Shown: positions 24,379 through 32,835, counted from the stretch's first letter. The stretch: DNA of 36,881 nucleotides from Sphingobacteriaceae bacterium (GCA_014380615.1 JACMJM010000067.1:1-36881); one strand, 5' to 3'. Translations and numbers: made by a program. The notes: generated by a model not told the origin, from the sequence alone.

Positions 24379-24798
24379 TTATCGGTTTTCCTTGTTTCCG
24401 AAAATCAATTTGTCTATAGAAAATCTTCCGCTTCCCAGTATAAAAATTACAACTGAAAGTGTCATAAATAAGAAAGCAACCTCTTTCATTTGAAACGGAT
24501 CTTTACCGTGAGCAATAAAAAAAGCAACTATCATGGTAATTAAAATAGGGATTACCGAAAGGCGGGTTAAAAAGCCAATTACAACAAAGAGGGCGCAAAA
24601 TAATTCGGCAAAAATAACCAGATTAAAAGAAAGCTTTGAGCCTATTCCGATTATATCCCCAAACATAGGGAGAATGGTATCGTATGCTATGAATTTGGAG
24701 TAGCCATGATGAGCCATTACCCCTCCAAAAATCAAGCGAAGTAAAAGAGCCGCTAAATCGGTGTTTAATGATTGATAAGAAAGTAGTTTTGTTTTCAT
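24379..24798 (-). CDS. DoxX family membrane protein
   Basis: 139 aa with four membrane helices. DoxX features: LAALLLRLIFGGVMAHHGYSK at the N-terminus, FAELFCALFVVIGFLTRLSV in the third helix region, and a C-terminal SGRFSIDKLIFG. DoxX-like proteins occur with quinone- or redox-related enzymes, but most are uncharacterised. It follows the SRPBCC gene by 27 bp on the same strand, forming a probable operon. Confidence 0.88.
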   Translation of the reverse strand: MKTKLLSYQSLNTDLAALLLRLIFGGVMAHHGYSKFIAYDTILPMFGDIIGIGSKLSFNLVIFAELFCALFVVIGFLTRLSVIPILITMIVAFFIAHGKDPFQMKEVAFLFMTLSVVIFILGSGRFSIDKLIFGNKENR

Positions 24799-24825
24799 CC
24801 GAACAGTATTTTAAGCGATTGTTGT

Positions 24826-25350
24826 TTATTGTTTTTTCTCCAAAATAGCCTTCAGTTTGTTAAGGCTGATGTCGATGTCTTTTGCCAGAACTCCCTTCAT
24901 TAGTTGAGTCATAAGATTCATCGGGTAATTACTCTTTCCATACATACCCCAGCCTAATTTTGTTTTACCGTCAGTTAATGATTCTGTGCTTAGGGGTGTA
25001 AAAGCTTTTCCTTCAAAGGGCCGTTTAAAGCGAATCTCTAAATCTAATCTTTCTCCTTCGACTATAGTTATTATTTCCTGCTCGCCTTCTCCCGCTTTAT
25101 TGTTTCCGTTCCAGGAATAGATAAATCCTGGCGTTCCGTCCGTTCCGATATATTCTTTTTTCATATCAGGATCGGCCATTACCCATTTGCTGTAATTTTC
25201 TTGGTTTTTGAGTAGCCGCACATAGTCGAATACTTCCTGCCTGGGTTTGTTGATGATTATATTTCTTTCTATGTTATATTCTTTTTTTACAAAGAGTGCT
25301 ATAAGCATAGGTAAAGCAATAATAATTAAGATTACGGTTAGAATAGTCAT
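24826..25350 (-). CDS. SRPBCC (START/Bet v1-like) family protein, membrane-anchored
   Basis: 174 aa. One N-terminal membrane helix (TVILIIIALPMLIALFV) is followed by a Bet v1-like fold: IERNIIINKPRQEVFDYVR, KWVMADPDMKKEYIGTDGT, LDLEIRFKRPFEGKAF and a long C-terminal helix MTQLMKGVLAKDIDISLNKL. Such proteins bind hydrophobic ligands; the ligand is unknown. Its transcription unit continues into DoxX. The minus-strand box TACATTTG (25370-25377) lies 20 bp upstream. Confidence 0.85.
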   Translation of the reverse strand: MTILTVILIIIALPMLIALFVKKEYNIERNIIINKPRQEVFDYVRLLKNQENYSKWVMADPDMKKEYIGTDGTPGFIYSWNGNNKAGEGEQEIITIVEGERLDLEIRFKRPFEGKAFTPLSTESLTDGKTKLGWGMYGKSNYPMNLMTQLMKGVLAKDIDISLNKLKAILEKKQ

Positions 25351-25369
25351 CGCTTTGTTTTGAATAATA

Positions 25370-25377
25370 CAAATGTA
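25370..25377 (-). promoter_or_regulatory. -7 promoter box of the SRPBCC-DoxX unit
   Basis: TACATTTG on the minus strand matches TAnnTTTG, 20 bp before ATG 25350. Confidence 0.45.
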
Positions 25378-25590
25378 TATTCCTCAATAGTTTTTATGCG
25401 GGTGCAAATACGGCTAAAAAGGGGCTCTTAGCGACAATAGTTGCGCTGGTGAATACTTTTATTTTTTTGATTTTTAAACATTCATAAAAGGCTTTCGTAA
25501 TTAATATCTCCACACTGGTTAAGTATTTGTAACATATTCTCAGTTTAAGCTGTCTACCTGATTTAATATTTACTTTATAAAATTAATCAA

Positions 25591-26001
25591 ATGACTGCAA
25601 CGCAAATTACTTTAGTTAAAAGTTCATGGAAAATGGTTGCTGCCGATGCTGATGCAGCAGGCGCGCTATTCTATAACAGATTATTTGATATCGCACCAGA
25701 ACTTAAGCCTATGTTTAAAGCTGATATTACTGAACAGTCAAAAAAATTGATGTATATGATCGGGTATGTGATTAACAAACTGGATAAGCTTGATGATGTA
25801 ATAGGAGAGGTTGCTGCCATGGCAAAAAGACATGCAGGATATGGAGTAAGGGATGAACACTACACTATAGTTGGCAGTGCTTTGCTATGGACTCTTGAAA
25901 AGGGATTAGCTGAACATTGGACCGAAGAAGTAAAAACTGCCTGGATTACCTGTTATACGTTGCTGTCATCTTCGATGATCCAAGCTGCTAAGGCCGCCTA
26001 G
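25591..26001 (+). CDS. Single-domain haemoglobin (Vitreoscilla-type globin)
   Basis: 136 aa, a complete globin without a reductase domain. Alignment by eye to the Vitreoscilla type: Phe42 at CD1 (LKPMFKAD), Gln49 at the distal position (TEQSKKLM), and proximal His81 in MAKRHAGYGV. The FYNRLFDIAPELKPMF and HYTIVGSALLWTL blocks are typical. Such proteins bind oxygen or nitric oxide in the cytoplasm and are linked to low-oxygen growth or NO protection. Without a fused FAD/NAD domain it needs a separate reductase, not found here. Single-gene unit with its own terminator. Confidence 0.9.
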   Translation: MTATQITLVKSSWKMVAADADAAGALFYNRLFDIAPELKPMFKADITEQSKKLMYMIGYVINKLDKLDDVIGEVAAMAKRHAGYGVRDEHYTIVGSALLWTLEKGLAEHWTEEVKTAWITCYTLLSSSMIQAAKAA

Positions 26002-26059
26002 ATTGCAGTGATGCCGAAGCATTGATACGTAAGCTATGTGCTTATGCTACTGGTAAAAA

Positions 26060-26107
26060 GCAATAAACAGCCAATACAACCCAACGTGTGGCTGTTTGTT
26101 GCTTTAT
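26060..26107 (+). terminator. Terminator of the globin gene
   Basis: AGCAATAAACAGCCA (26060-26074) pairs with TGGCTGTTTGTTGCT (26089-26103) with one G-U, followed by TTATAT. It lies 58 bp past the stop. Confidence 0.65.
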
Positions 26108-26114
26108 ATCTCTA

Positions 26115-26612
26115 TTACATGTATTTCATTCCCTCATAACCCAATAGCCTTCTCCATAAAGCTATCTGACCTATGCAATTTGCTTCGCGATAAATAATAA
26201 ATGTGATAAGGTCGAAATATGTCATTGACATTCCGGGCATCATCTCGAAAGTGGAGTTCAGTTTTTCGGTACTCGAATCGTGCAAAGCATTTCTTAAAGG
26301 TGGTGTAATGTTTTCCCAATCAACTTTAAATTTACTTAGCGACGGATAAATAATCTCATCTTGAATTCCCTTGTTATCGCTGAACAGATCATTCGCCGCT
26401 TGTTTTTTATCGATGGAAAAGGCCTGCGCAAGCTCAAATCGCTGTTGTACCAAGCTGCCCGTTAGCCAGGCAATATGATTTGCTTTGGTGTTTAATCGGT
26501 TGTTGGCATCCTCATCTGAGATTCCTTCGAGTGCGCTGAAAAAAAACTTTGTATGCATGTCATACAAAATTATGAGTGAGTGCATCCTGCTGTCGATTAC
26601 TAAAGTTTCCAT
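26115..26612 (-). CDS. DinB-like four-helix-bundle protein
   Basis: 165 aa from ATG at 26612; an in-frame TTG at 26633 would add seven residues. Matches the DinB superfamily outline: ANNRLNTKANHIAWLTGSLV in the second helix, a central DEIIYPSLSKFKVDWENI, and C-terminal TYFDLITFIIYREANCIGQ followed by IALWRRLLGYEG. Many DinB members coordinate a metal through three His; here the positions are only partly filled (His53 in NHIAW; Arg-Glu where the last His pair is expected), so metal binding is uncertain. Members include thiol-dependent enzymes and stress proteins. Function unknown. Confidence 0.75.
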   Translation of the reverse strand: METLVIDSRMHSLIILYDMHTKFFFSALEGISDEDANNRLNTKANHIAWLTGSLVQQRFELAQAFSIDKKQAANDLFSDNKGIQDEIIYPSLSKFKVDWENITPPLRNALHDSSTEKLNSTFEMMPGMSMTYFDLITFIIYREANCIGQIALWRRLLGYEGMKYM

Positions 26613-26783
26613 GGTCAAATTCGTTATATCCAAACTTACATGCTTTTTAGGTTTTTAAAAAGGCTTTATGCGCCAATCTTGCAGGGCAAATCCGACCGAG
26701 TTTATTTTCATTGTATGTCACATATCAAGGCATTCTACCGTTTAAGAAGTATATCCGCCAGGGCCTGTTTTCATAGGTAGATG

Positions 26784-26813
26784 AGCCGGCTTTTCCAAGT
26801 CGGCTTTTTTTAT
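26784..26813 (+). terminator. Intrinsic terminator with no annotated gene upstream
   Basis: AGCCGGCTT (26784-26792) pairs with AAGTCGGCT (26797-26805) with one G-U, followed by seven T. The only plus-strand frame before it is a 21-codon ORF from ATG 26715. Confidence 0.6.
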
Positions 26814-26851
26814 ATCGTCTAAACAAGAGCCCGCCATACCTGTTTATCATA

Positions 26852-27364
26852 ATGGAACCAGAGGGCAATGTGCCGAAATCTCTGGGCAGTATGAAAAAGG
26901 AAAAATCACAAATGAAGCAAAAAGCCCAAAAAAAGGCCATTAGAGAATCTATAGAAAAGAATTTAATTAAGGATATACAGGACTCGATTATTCGCCTTGG
27001 GTTTGAACCAAAGAAAGCCAAAATTGAAATCAAAAAGTTATCCAAACAAATAGCAAAAAAACTTAGCCCGAAAGTTAAGGGCGAAAAGGATAACATAGCC
27101 GAACCAGTTAAGGCTAAAACCAACACTGCCCGCAGTAATGAGCATTCAGCTGAGATTAGCTCCGTTAATAATTCGGAAAAGGAGGGAGTGCCGATGAACT
27201 CTGATTTAACGTCGGAGAGCCAACTTGATTTCGGTAAAAGGGTAGTTAAGGGCAGTACCAGAAATATGAATGTCGATCCGCTTGTTTTGGCGGAAAAGCA
27301 TGCCATAGAAAAAGCCAATGCCGGTGAGCCTGATTTAGACGAGCAGTTAGGATCGGTTTCGTAG
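26852..27364 (+). CDS. Lys-rich hypothetical protein
   Basis: 170 aa from ATG at 26852. The first ~80 residues are highly basic and helical (KKEKSQMKQKAQKKAIRESI, KIEIKKLSKQIAKKLSPK). A disordered linker follows, with a more ordered acidic tail ending DPLVLAEKHAIEKANAGEPD. The composition suggests a nucleic-acid-associated or structural protein (inference only). No family recognised. It overlaps the convergent helix-hairpin-helix gene by 18 bp. Confidence 0.65.
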   Translation: MEPEGNVPKSLGSMKKEKSQMKQKAQKKAIRESIEKNLIKDIQDSIIRLGFEPKKAKIEIKKLSKQIAKKLSPKVKGEKDNIAEPVKAKTNTARSNEHSAEISSVNNSEKEGVPMNSDLTSESQLDFGKRVVKGSTRNMNVDPLVLAEKHAIEKANAGEPDLDEQLGSVS

Positions 27365-27721
27365 TGCCTCGTGACATAAAACCGCAATCATCTTAATTTT
27401 TCGCAAATGGAATGAATTATTCCCACCACTACTCCTTAAATTAAGGCCCTCGGCCAGCAATGCACTCTTTAATTTAGGTAAAGAGGCTGGTCCCATGCCG
27501 TGAAGCTTCAAAATTTCTGATTGGCTTTTTAATGAGAGTTGATGGGCTGTAAGTATGCCTTCGCGTTCTAATGCTCTGCGGGCCGGGGCAGAGAGTAATG
27601 ATAGAAAATCGCTTTCCGGAGTTCTGATTGCTTCACAAATCGGGAAAGTAGGGCAATCGCTGCTCTTAAAATAGTGCTGGCCCCGTGTACATGTTCTTAA
27701 ATGCTTTTGTTCGTTTCTCAT
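27347..27721 (-). CDS. RNA polymerase alpha C-terminal-domain-like protein
   Basis: 124 aa. The N-terminal Cys/His motif (CTRGQHYFKSSDCPTFPICE, residues 11-30) could be a small zinc site. The central region, LLSAPARRALEREGILTAHQ then LSLKSQSEILKLHGMGPASL and PKLKSALLAEGL, is the helix-hairpin-helix fold seen in the alpha-subunit CTD of RNA polymerase, a DNA-binding domain. The full alpha subunit is not present, so this is a stand-alone homologue, a type common in Sphingobacteriaceae. It overlaps the upstream gene by 56 bp; starting at ATG 27721 is needed to keep the Cys/His motif. Confidence 0.8.
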   Translation of the reverse strand: MRNEQKHLRTCTRGQHYFKSSDCPTFPICEAIRTPESDFLSLLSAPARRALEREGILTAHQLSLKSQSEILKLHGMGPASLPKLKSALLAEGLNLRSSGGNNSFHLRKIKMIAVLCHEALRNRS

Positions 27722-28055
27722 GAAATTTACGGTTTACTAAAGCCGACCTGTTGCGAGAAAACACCATTACTTTTTCGGCCTCATCCTCATTTTCCGCTTC
27801 AACGCTTGTATCAAAATTTTCCAGAGCTATAACCTGGTCAATAATCTCATTTATACTTATATTCAAAATAACAAGATTTGAACCTAAGGGAAGTGCTATG
27901 CGGTGGTTTTTCCTAAGCGGGTTTATATAATATTGTTGGCATCGTGAATCAGTTTTGCGTTTTAAGATAAATTCGCCGCCAAACCCGGATTTATAAAACG
28001 TGAAGGTTTCTTCGGTATTTCCGTTAAAAGTAAAGTAAAAACGCTCCCTTTTCAT
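27666..28055 (-). CDS. Hypothetical protein
   Basis: 129 aa from ATG at 28055 (an in-frame TTG lies six bases earlier). Beta-rich N-terminus (RERFYFTFNGNTEETFTFYK, GGEFILKRKTDSR), then a helical, acidic stretch (SINEIIDQVIAL, EAENEDEAEKVMVFS) and a basic C-terminus. No family recognised. The 3' end overlaps the helix-hairpin-helix gene by 56 bp in a different frame, so the pair is probably translationally coupled. Confidence 0.6.
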   Translation of the reverse strand: MKRERFYFTFNGNTEETFTFYKSGFGGEFILKRKTDSRCQQYYINPLRKNHRIALPLGSNLVILNISINEIIDQVIALENFDTSVEAENEDEAEKVMVFSRNRSALVNRKFHEKRTKAFKNMYTGPALF

Positions 28056-28183
28056 AAACAAGCTTATAACACCTTTTAAAAGTATTACAAAGCTAATCTG
28101 ACTGAGATGAATTTATCGTGGTGTGAAACGTCAGATTGCCGGGTGAATCGCGACAAGCGGCATTAAAGAATCCTGTTTCGAAT

Positions 28184-29155
28184 TTAAAAGTAGCATTTGG
28201 GGCCCTCACGCCGCCTTGGACTTAAAGCAAAACCAATCGAAATTTCGTGCGAGCCGTAGTTATAGCTTCGTAAATTAGAGAGTGAATAATCAAACGCATA
28301 GCCAAGGCGCAAGTTTTCATTAATAAAAAAATCACCTATTACACCAATTCCGTTTTTTTTCTGAAGCCCGGCATCAAGGTGGGGCTTTTTGTAAGTTTTT
28401 ACCGCTGTCCGATAAAACCCTCCGATCCAGATCCGGTCGTAAAGGAGCAAAAAGGCATTGATATCCATGCTGGTAAACGTTTGGGCATCGTCTTTCAGCA
28501 ATACGGTTGGTTTAAACTTAATGTCGTAGTTTATGGGGATAAGTGCACCGGCGGTAAAGTAATAGTGCTTATTGATTTTCATCAGGAGCAAGTTCTTCGC
28601 ATGATTTTGTGCCTGAAAATAACTGGCTACCAGGTTGTCTGCCGAAAAACCGACGAAAAGGCTGGGGGTGGAATAAAAGATCCCGACCCTCGCATCGGGG
28701 AAACTTTCTGTCGGCTTCCCGGTTGGAACATATTGGTCTACTTCAATAGAAGATAGTTTATCGCCGTCTATACCCTGCTGTACAAGGCCAGCCGCCAGGC
28801 CGAATGACAGCCTTGAAAAGCCGGATTCGCCTATTTGGATTCTATAGGCATAGTTGATATAGGTAGAAAAGCTGCTCTGTGAACCGGTAAAATCGTTCGA
28901 TAAGAGGAGGCCGAGGCCCACGTTTCCATCTTTTAAAACCAGATCGCCGGCAACCGACATAGTTTGCGGAGCCCCCTCAAAACCAACCCATTGGGTTCTG
29001 TAAAACGAATGGATATTCGCTTGTTCCTTATATCCCGCATAGGCCGGATTGATGTATAATCCATTAAACATATATTGACTGAATTGCGCGTCCTGTTGCG
29101 AATAGGATGCGAAAGCCAGTAAAAGAATTATTATAAGCGTTAATATTTTTCTCAT
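28184..29155 (-). CDS. PorP/SprF-family type IX secretion partner protein
   Basis: 323 aa with a signal peptide ending near SYSQQ. The family hallmark is at the mature N-terminus: QDAQFSQYMFNGLYINPAYAG, followed by FYRTQWVGFEGAPQTMSVAG. The rest alternates beta strands of an outer-membrane barrel (FSTYINYAYRI, LRLGYAFDYSLSNLRSYNYG, HEISIGFAL). SprF-like proteins are needed for surface delivery of the CHU_C-tailed cargo encoded next to them in other Bacteroidota (known); here the cargo gene ends four bases upstream, so that pairing is well supported by position. Confidence 0.93.
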   Translation of the reverse strand: MRKILTLIIILLLAFASYSQQDAQFSQYMFNGLYINPAYAGYKEQANIHSFYRTQWVGFEGAPQTMSVAGDLVLKDGNVGLGLLLSNDFTGSQSSFSTYINYAYRIQIGESGFSRLSFGLAAGLVQQGIDGDKLSSIEVDQYVPTGKPTESFPDARVGIFYSTPSLFVGFSADNLVASYFQAQNHAKNLLLMKINKHYYFTAGALIPINYDIKFKPTVLLKDDAQTFTSMDINAFLLLYDRIWIGGFYRTAVKTYKKPHLDAGLQKKNGIGVIGDFFINENLRLGYAFDYSLSNLRSYNYGSHEISIGFALSPRRREGPKCYF

Positions 29156-29159
29156 CTCC

Positions 29160-30134
29160 TCACTGTAGCGACGTCTTTGATCGTAAAAGTGTTATATATC
29201 CTTTATAGGCTTTCCATGTGCCTGTAGCGTTTTTGACCTTTAATACAAAGAAGTAGGTCCCTTCGTCAAGGCCACTTCCGTCCCAAAGATTTTCATAATT
29301 TTTTTTCTCATATACTGAGTTGCCCCAGCGGTTAATGATAGAGATTTCGTTTTCTTTATAGAATTCGAGGTTTTTTATTTCAAACTTCTCATTAACTCCG
29401 TCGCCGTTTGGCGTAAATACATTGGGGATAATTAAATCGGTAATTGATTTAATGTCAGTCGATGTATTGTCGGCCATGTTGGGGTCTGCTTCAAGAGCGG
29501 ATACCGTTGCCGTATTTTGAATCGTTCCCGGATTGATAGCTTCCGCGTTAAATCGCAACTCCGATTGTTCCGAAGCTGGCAACTGGCTTATTTTCCAGGT
29601 TATGGTTTTGGCGGCGATATCATATTTAAATTCGCCCGGCATGGCCATAGAAACGTTTTTAAAAACAAGCCCTTCCGGGAGAACATCGGTTACTTCAACC
29701 TTATTTGCCGCATCGGGCCCGCTGTTTTTTACGGTTATCAGGTATTCGTAGGGGGTGTTTATTGAGGTGGTTTTGATTTCTGATTTTTTAATAACAGCCA
29801 GATTTGCCTGGTTGGGGGCTGCTTTGAGAACAACCAATACCCCCTTAGACATCTCAGAATTGCAGTTGATAGTATTAAAAGCCTGAACCTTGTATTCCCC
29901 TACGTCAGAGACTAATAATGTAGCCTGATTCGCGCCGTTAATTGGGTTGCCGTCCCTAAACCACTGGTATGACACACCGTTTGTTGCCGTAGCTTTGAAT
30001 GTTACTGAGCCACCCGGCGCAATCTCAATAGTTTGCGCAAGATTTCCCCCTCCGCTTCCTTGTGAGAATACAGCCGGACTGATAGCAAGTATCAGAAAGA
30101 ATATAAATCCTAATCCACAGGCTCTTTTATACAT
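29160..30134 (-). CDS. DUF11/Ig-like protein with T9SS type B sorting domain
   Basis: 324 aa. Signal peptide ending at about FSQGS. An Ig-like domain follows (GGSVTFKATATNGVSYQWF, about residues 40-105). A DUF11 repeat follows (VIKKSEIKTTSINTPYEYLI, VTDVLPEGLVFKN, about 110-230). The C-terminal CHU_C/TIGR04131 domain contains IPNVFTPNGDGVNEKFEIKN, ISIINRWGNSVYEKKNYENL and WDGSGLDEGTYFFVLKV. It is exported by T9SS and held at the surface with the PorP/SprF protein downstream. Third gene of the 31940-28184 operon. Confidence 0.93.
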   Translation of the reverse strand: MYKRACGLGFIFFLILAISPAVFSQGSGGGNLAQTIEIAPGGSVTFKATATNGVSYQWFRDGNPINGANQATLLVSDVGEYKVQAFNTINCNSEMSKGVLVVLKAAPNQANLAVIKKSEIKTTSINTPYEYLITVKNSGPDAANKVEVTDVLPEGLVFKNVSMAMPGEFKYDIAAKTITWKISQLPASEQSELRFNAEAINPGTIQNTATVSALEADPNMADNTSTDIKSITDLIIPNVFTPNGDGVNEKFEIKNLEFYKENEISIINRWGNSVYEKKNYENLWDGSGLDEGTYFFVLKVKNATGTWKAYKGYITLLRSKTSLQ

Positions 30135-30195
30135 CGTATCATTCTGCTATGCAGAAGCTATTACTTTAAATTATGTGTACATAATTTGTTTGAAT

Positions 30196-30942
30196 CTATT
30201 GTACAGCAATTGTTGGCGCGCTTGGTGTTTGGTATACTTTAATGGTTTTTATGTCACCAACTGCCAGCGATTTTTCGTAATCCGATTTTAAAGTTCCACT
30301 TGAAACGGCATATGCGGCTTTTACAGAAAAGGTGTAAATGCCATAATTGGTGGTGGTAACTGTGAATACGTCGGTCCATGGCGCAACTGCCGATACCACG
30401 TGGCTGCCGATACTGGTTGCTAATGGGCTCCCGTCTTTAGTAACAGCCCAAGTATAATTAATGGTAACGCCAGCCGGAAGTGCCAGCGACCCGGCTGTAG
30501 GTGCAACCGTTACGGTTAGTGCCGAAGAAGCAGTTATATTGTCGCAATACTCAGGGTCGGTTGCAGCACTTAAAGTGATGTCAAGAGTAGGAAGCTTATA
30601 AATTGTAATGGTAGTCGGATCGCTCCAGCAGGCCTCTGCTCCGCTGGCCGCAGATTTAACCTTTACCTCCCAGGTGTTTAGCCCCGCATCTAATTCAGCT
30701 GGGACTATTGTTACGTTCGCCGTTCCTAAAGTGTTTTTGATGGTGGCGTTGGTAGTGTTTTTCCATTCTACAGCATCCGTTGGTTGAATTACGTATGTTG
30801 AAGCTGATGGCATGGACGGTGTGAGGACGATTTGTGTTGTCCCAGCCTGGTAAACCGTGTAAGTCTGCGAAAATGCGTCTTTTTGAAAAGCCACTAGGAG
30901 TACCAGGGCGATGAATTTCAAGTAAATAATGGTTGTTCTCAT
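30196..30942 (-). CDS. Secreted Ig-like protein without sorting domain
   Basis: 248 aa from ATG at 30942. Signal peptide (IYLKFIALVLLVAFQKDAFSQ). Ig-like beta domains follow: VVEWKNTTNATIK-type positions (AVEWKNTTNATIK), LNTWEVKVKSAASGAEACW, INYTWAVTKDGSPLATSIGS and YGIYTFSVKAAYAVSSG. It ends DIKTIKVYQTPSAPTIAVQ, exactly where a further Ig-like domain would normally begin, and has no T9SS CTD. The next gene starts 61 bp downstream. It may be a structural partner of the CHU_C protein (inference). Confidence 0.8.
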   Translation of the reverse strand: MRTTIIYLKFIALVLLVAFQKDAFSQTYTVYQAGTTQIVLTPSMPSASTYVIQPTDAVEWKNTTNATIKNTLGTANVTIVPAELDAGLNTWEVKVKSAASGAEACWSDPTTITIYKLPTLDITLSAATDPEYCDNITASSALTVTVAPTAGSLALPAGVTINYTWAVTKDGSPLATSIGSHVVSAVAPWTDVFTVTTTNYGIYTFSVKAAYAVSSGTLKSDYEKSLAVGDIKTIKVYQTPSAPTIAVQ

Positions 30943-30956
30943 GATCTTATTTTTAA

Positions 30957-31940
30957 TTAATTTGGATTTACATTTGGGGCATCTGGTGTATCAAATACCG
31001 TTAAATTAATAGTGTGTTTGGCCGATTCGGGGCACGTTGGCCCTCTCGATGCGGAAACATAATAAGTATATGTTCCAGGGTTTAGCGAAGAAGAGTAAGA
31101 TGTTCCGGTAGTCACCAAGTTATTCGAAGAGTCATACCATTTATAGATATAAGCCGCATCAGGGCTGCTAACCGTCAAAGTTACAGGCCCCTCACAGTGA
31201 GATTCAGAACTACTGCTAACTCCGGCTGTTACAGTTGTTCCCGGTAGGCTTGGTGTAGGGGGTGTATTCAACGTTACGTAATGCACATTCACTTGAGCTT
31301 TCTTACTTCCGTTAGTATTTGTCAGGATATTAATTTTAATTCGATCGAAAATAGCTCCCGGAGTTATGTAATATTGAAGTTGATTGGTTGTTAGGCCGGT
31401 AGTGATTGGTACAATAGTACCTACAGCGGTAGTGCCCATAAAACCCTGAAGCGTAACAGTATAATCGTTGTCGTTTAATAAATCTCCCGTGAGCGACATT
31501 TTTAATCTCACCTGATCCGTTGCTGAACCAGGATTATTAAATAGAATGTACTGCGCCAACTCAACGCCCTTTTGCTGCTCATCCATGTAAATAGTAGAAT
31601 AGCTATTTTCATCCGCATCATAGGCGAGTTGTGGATTTAAAACTACTGTATTAGGCGAAACTTCGCTTCCGCCTGGTTCTGTTGAGGGCGATGCGGGCGG
31701 ATTATAAGCTGAACCGCCTTGGCCGCAATCTGTTGAAAGTCCGGAAACTATAGATAGATTTAACTTAGAGTTTGATTGAAAGAAGTTTGAAGAGGTGTTG
31801 GTCTGTGATAGATAATTTAGTACTGGGATTGTACTAGTGATAAGATTTAGGTGGGCATAAATTTTCTGCTGCGAGAATGCTTGCAGATTAGGAAGGGAAA
31901 AGGCGAAAAGTAAAGCAAAATGGCACATTCCGGTGGCCAT
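30957..31940 (-). CDS. Secreted Ig-like protein, first gene of the T9SS operon
   Basis: 327 aa from ATG at 31940 (the open frame runs up to a TTG at 31967). Signal peptide MCHFALLFAFSLPNLQAFSQ. A long beta-rich domain follows (SYSTIYMDEQQKGVELAQYI, ITPGAIFDRIKINILTNTNG), of the kind often found in large Bacteroidota surface proteins. One Ig-like domain follows (CEGPVTLTVSSPDAAYIYKW, NPGTYTYYVSASRGPTCPES). It ends VFDTPDAPNVNPN without a sorting domain, like its neighbour. Spacing to the next start is 14 bp. Confidence 0.8.
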   Translation of the reverse strand: MATGMCHFALLFAFSLPNLQAFSQQKIYAHLNLITSTIPVLNYLSQTNTSSNFFQSNSKLNLSIVSGLSTDCGQGGSAYNPPASPSTEPGGSEVSPNTVVLNPQLAYDADENSYSTIYMDEQQKGVELAQYILFNNPGSATDQVRLKMSLTGDLLNDNDYTVTLQGFMGTTAVGTIVPITTGLTTNQLQYYITPGAIFDRIKINILTNTNGSKKAQVNVHYVTLNTPPTPSLPGTTVTAGVSSSSESHCEGPVTLTVSSPDAAYIYKWYDSSNNLVTTGTSYSSSLNPGTYTYYVSASRGPTCPESAKHTINLTVFDTPDAPNVNPN

Positions 31941-32151
31941 AATACTCCCTGTCTTTTTCAAATTCAAACTAAAAGTGATTTGTTGATTGTACGTGATTTG
32001 TATTCGCAGGTTACAACTTTAGGCCATCGCCGAAAGGCCGGATCTTAATGAAATTGTTCGGCTCTATGCCACTTTTGATTCGCATTGTTTTTTTCGGATA
32101 CCGGTAGGTTATTTAATATATATCAATCAAAGAAATCAGACAAAATGCCTT

Positions 32152-32159
32152 TATCTTTG
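32152..32159 (+). promoter_or_regulatory. -7 promoter box of the beta-barrel gene
   Basis: TATCTTTG matches TAnnTTTG, 28 bp before ATG 32188. No clear -33 element. Confidence 0.5.
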
Positions 32160-32187
32160 TTAAAACAATAAGTTAAACACTAACATC

Positions 32188-32775
32188 ATGAAAAGATCAA
32201 TATTAGTTCTACTTATTATGTGTGCAGGTAGTTCGTTACAGGCTCAGGTGATACCAAATTTCGATTTCGGCCTGAAAGCCGGAGTTAATTTGTCTAAACT
32301 TTCTAAGGAAAATGGCTTTAGCAGCGAAAACCGGTCGGGGTACCTTGCGGGAATATGGGCAAGGGTCGGAGCCATGGGTTTACATCTCCAGCCAGAGCTA
32401 TATTATACGGTTAAAACTACCGATGTAAAGGATGCGAGCGGCCAATCCCTTAGTGTTGATTTTACCAGCATAGATCTGCCAATATTGGTTGGCACTAAAA
32501 TCGGTGCCTTGGGAATTGGTGGCAGGATTAATACCGGGCCCGTAATTGCTTTTGTTATTGACGATCAACAATCATTTGAAAACGCAGTGGGCAATTCCAC
32601 AAGGTTCAATTATAAAGATCAGGCACTTGCATGGCAATTTGGAGCGGGGCTAGATATTAAGAAAATCTCTTTTGATCTGCGTTACGAACACGGCCTGAGT
32701 AAAATAAGCAGAAGTGGATATGAGGATACTAAATTAAGGCTGTTTAATTTTAGCTTGGGATTGAAATTGTATTAA
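32188..32775 (+). CDS. Outer-membrane beta-barrel protein
   Basis: 195 aa with a signal peptide (KRSILVLLIMCAGSSLQAQ). The mature part is a small eight-stranded-type barrel: FDFGLKAGVNLSKLSKENG, SGYLAGIWARVGAMGLHLQ, IDLPILVGTKIGALGIGGRI, ISFDLRYEHGLSKISRSG and FNFSLGLKLY at the C-terminus. This fits the PorT/OmpX-like outer-membrane family common in Bacteroidota; function unspecified. Monocistronic, divergent from the T9SS operon. Confidence 0.88.
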   Translation: MKRSILVLLIMCAGSSLQAQVIPNFDFGLKAGVNLSKLSKENGFSSENRSGYLAGIWARVGAMGLHLQPELYYTVKTTDVKDASGQSLSVDFTSIDLPILVGTKIGALGIGGRINTGPVIAFVIDDQQSFENAVGNSTRFNYKDQALAWQFGAGLDIKKISFDLRYEHGLSKISRSGYEDTKLRLFNFSLGLKLY

Positions 32776-32835
32776 AACAAGGGTGTACATGTACAACTTT
32801 GTGTTTGTAGCAAAAAATAAAATAGGAGATACAAA

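Noticed and set aside
26725..27387. 220-codon minus-strand ORF
   Set aside because: Ser/Phe-rich shadow of the Lys-rich plus-strand gene; no domain seen and it starts with a weak codon.
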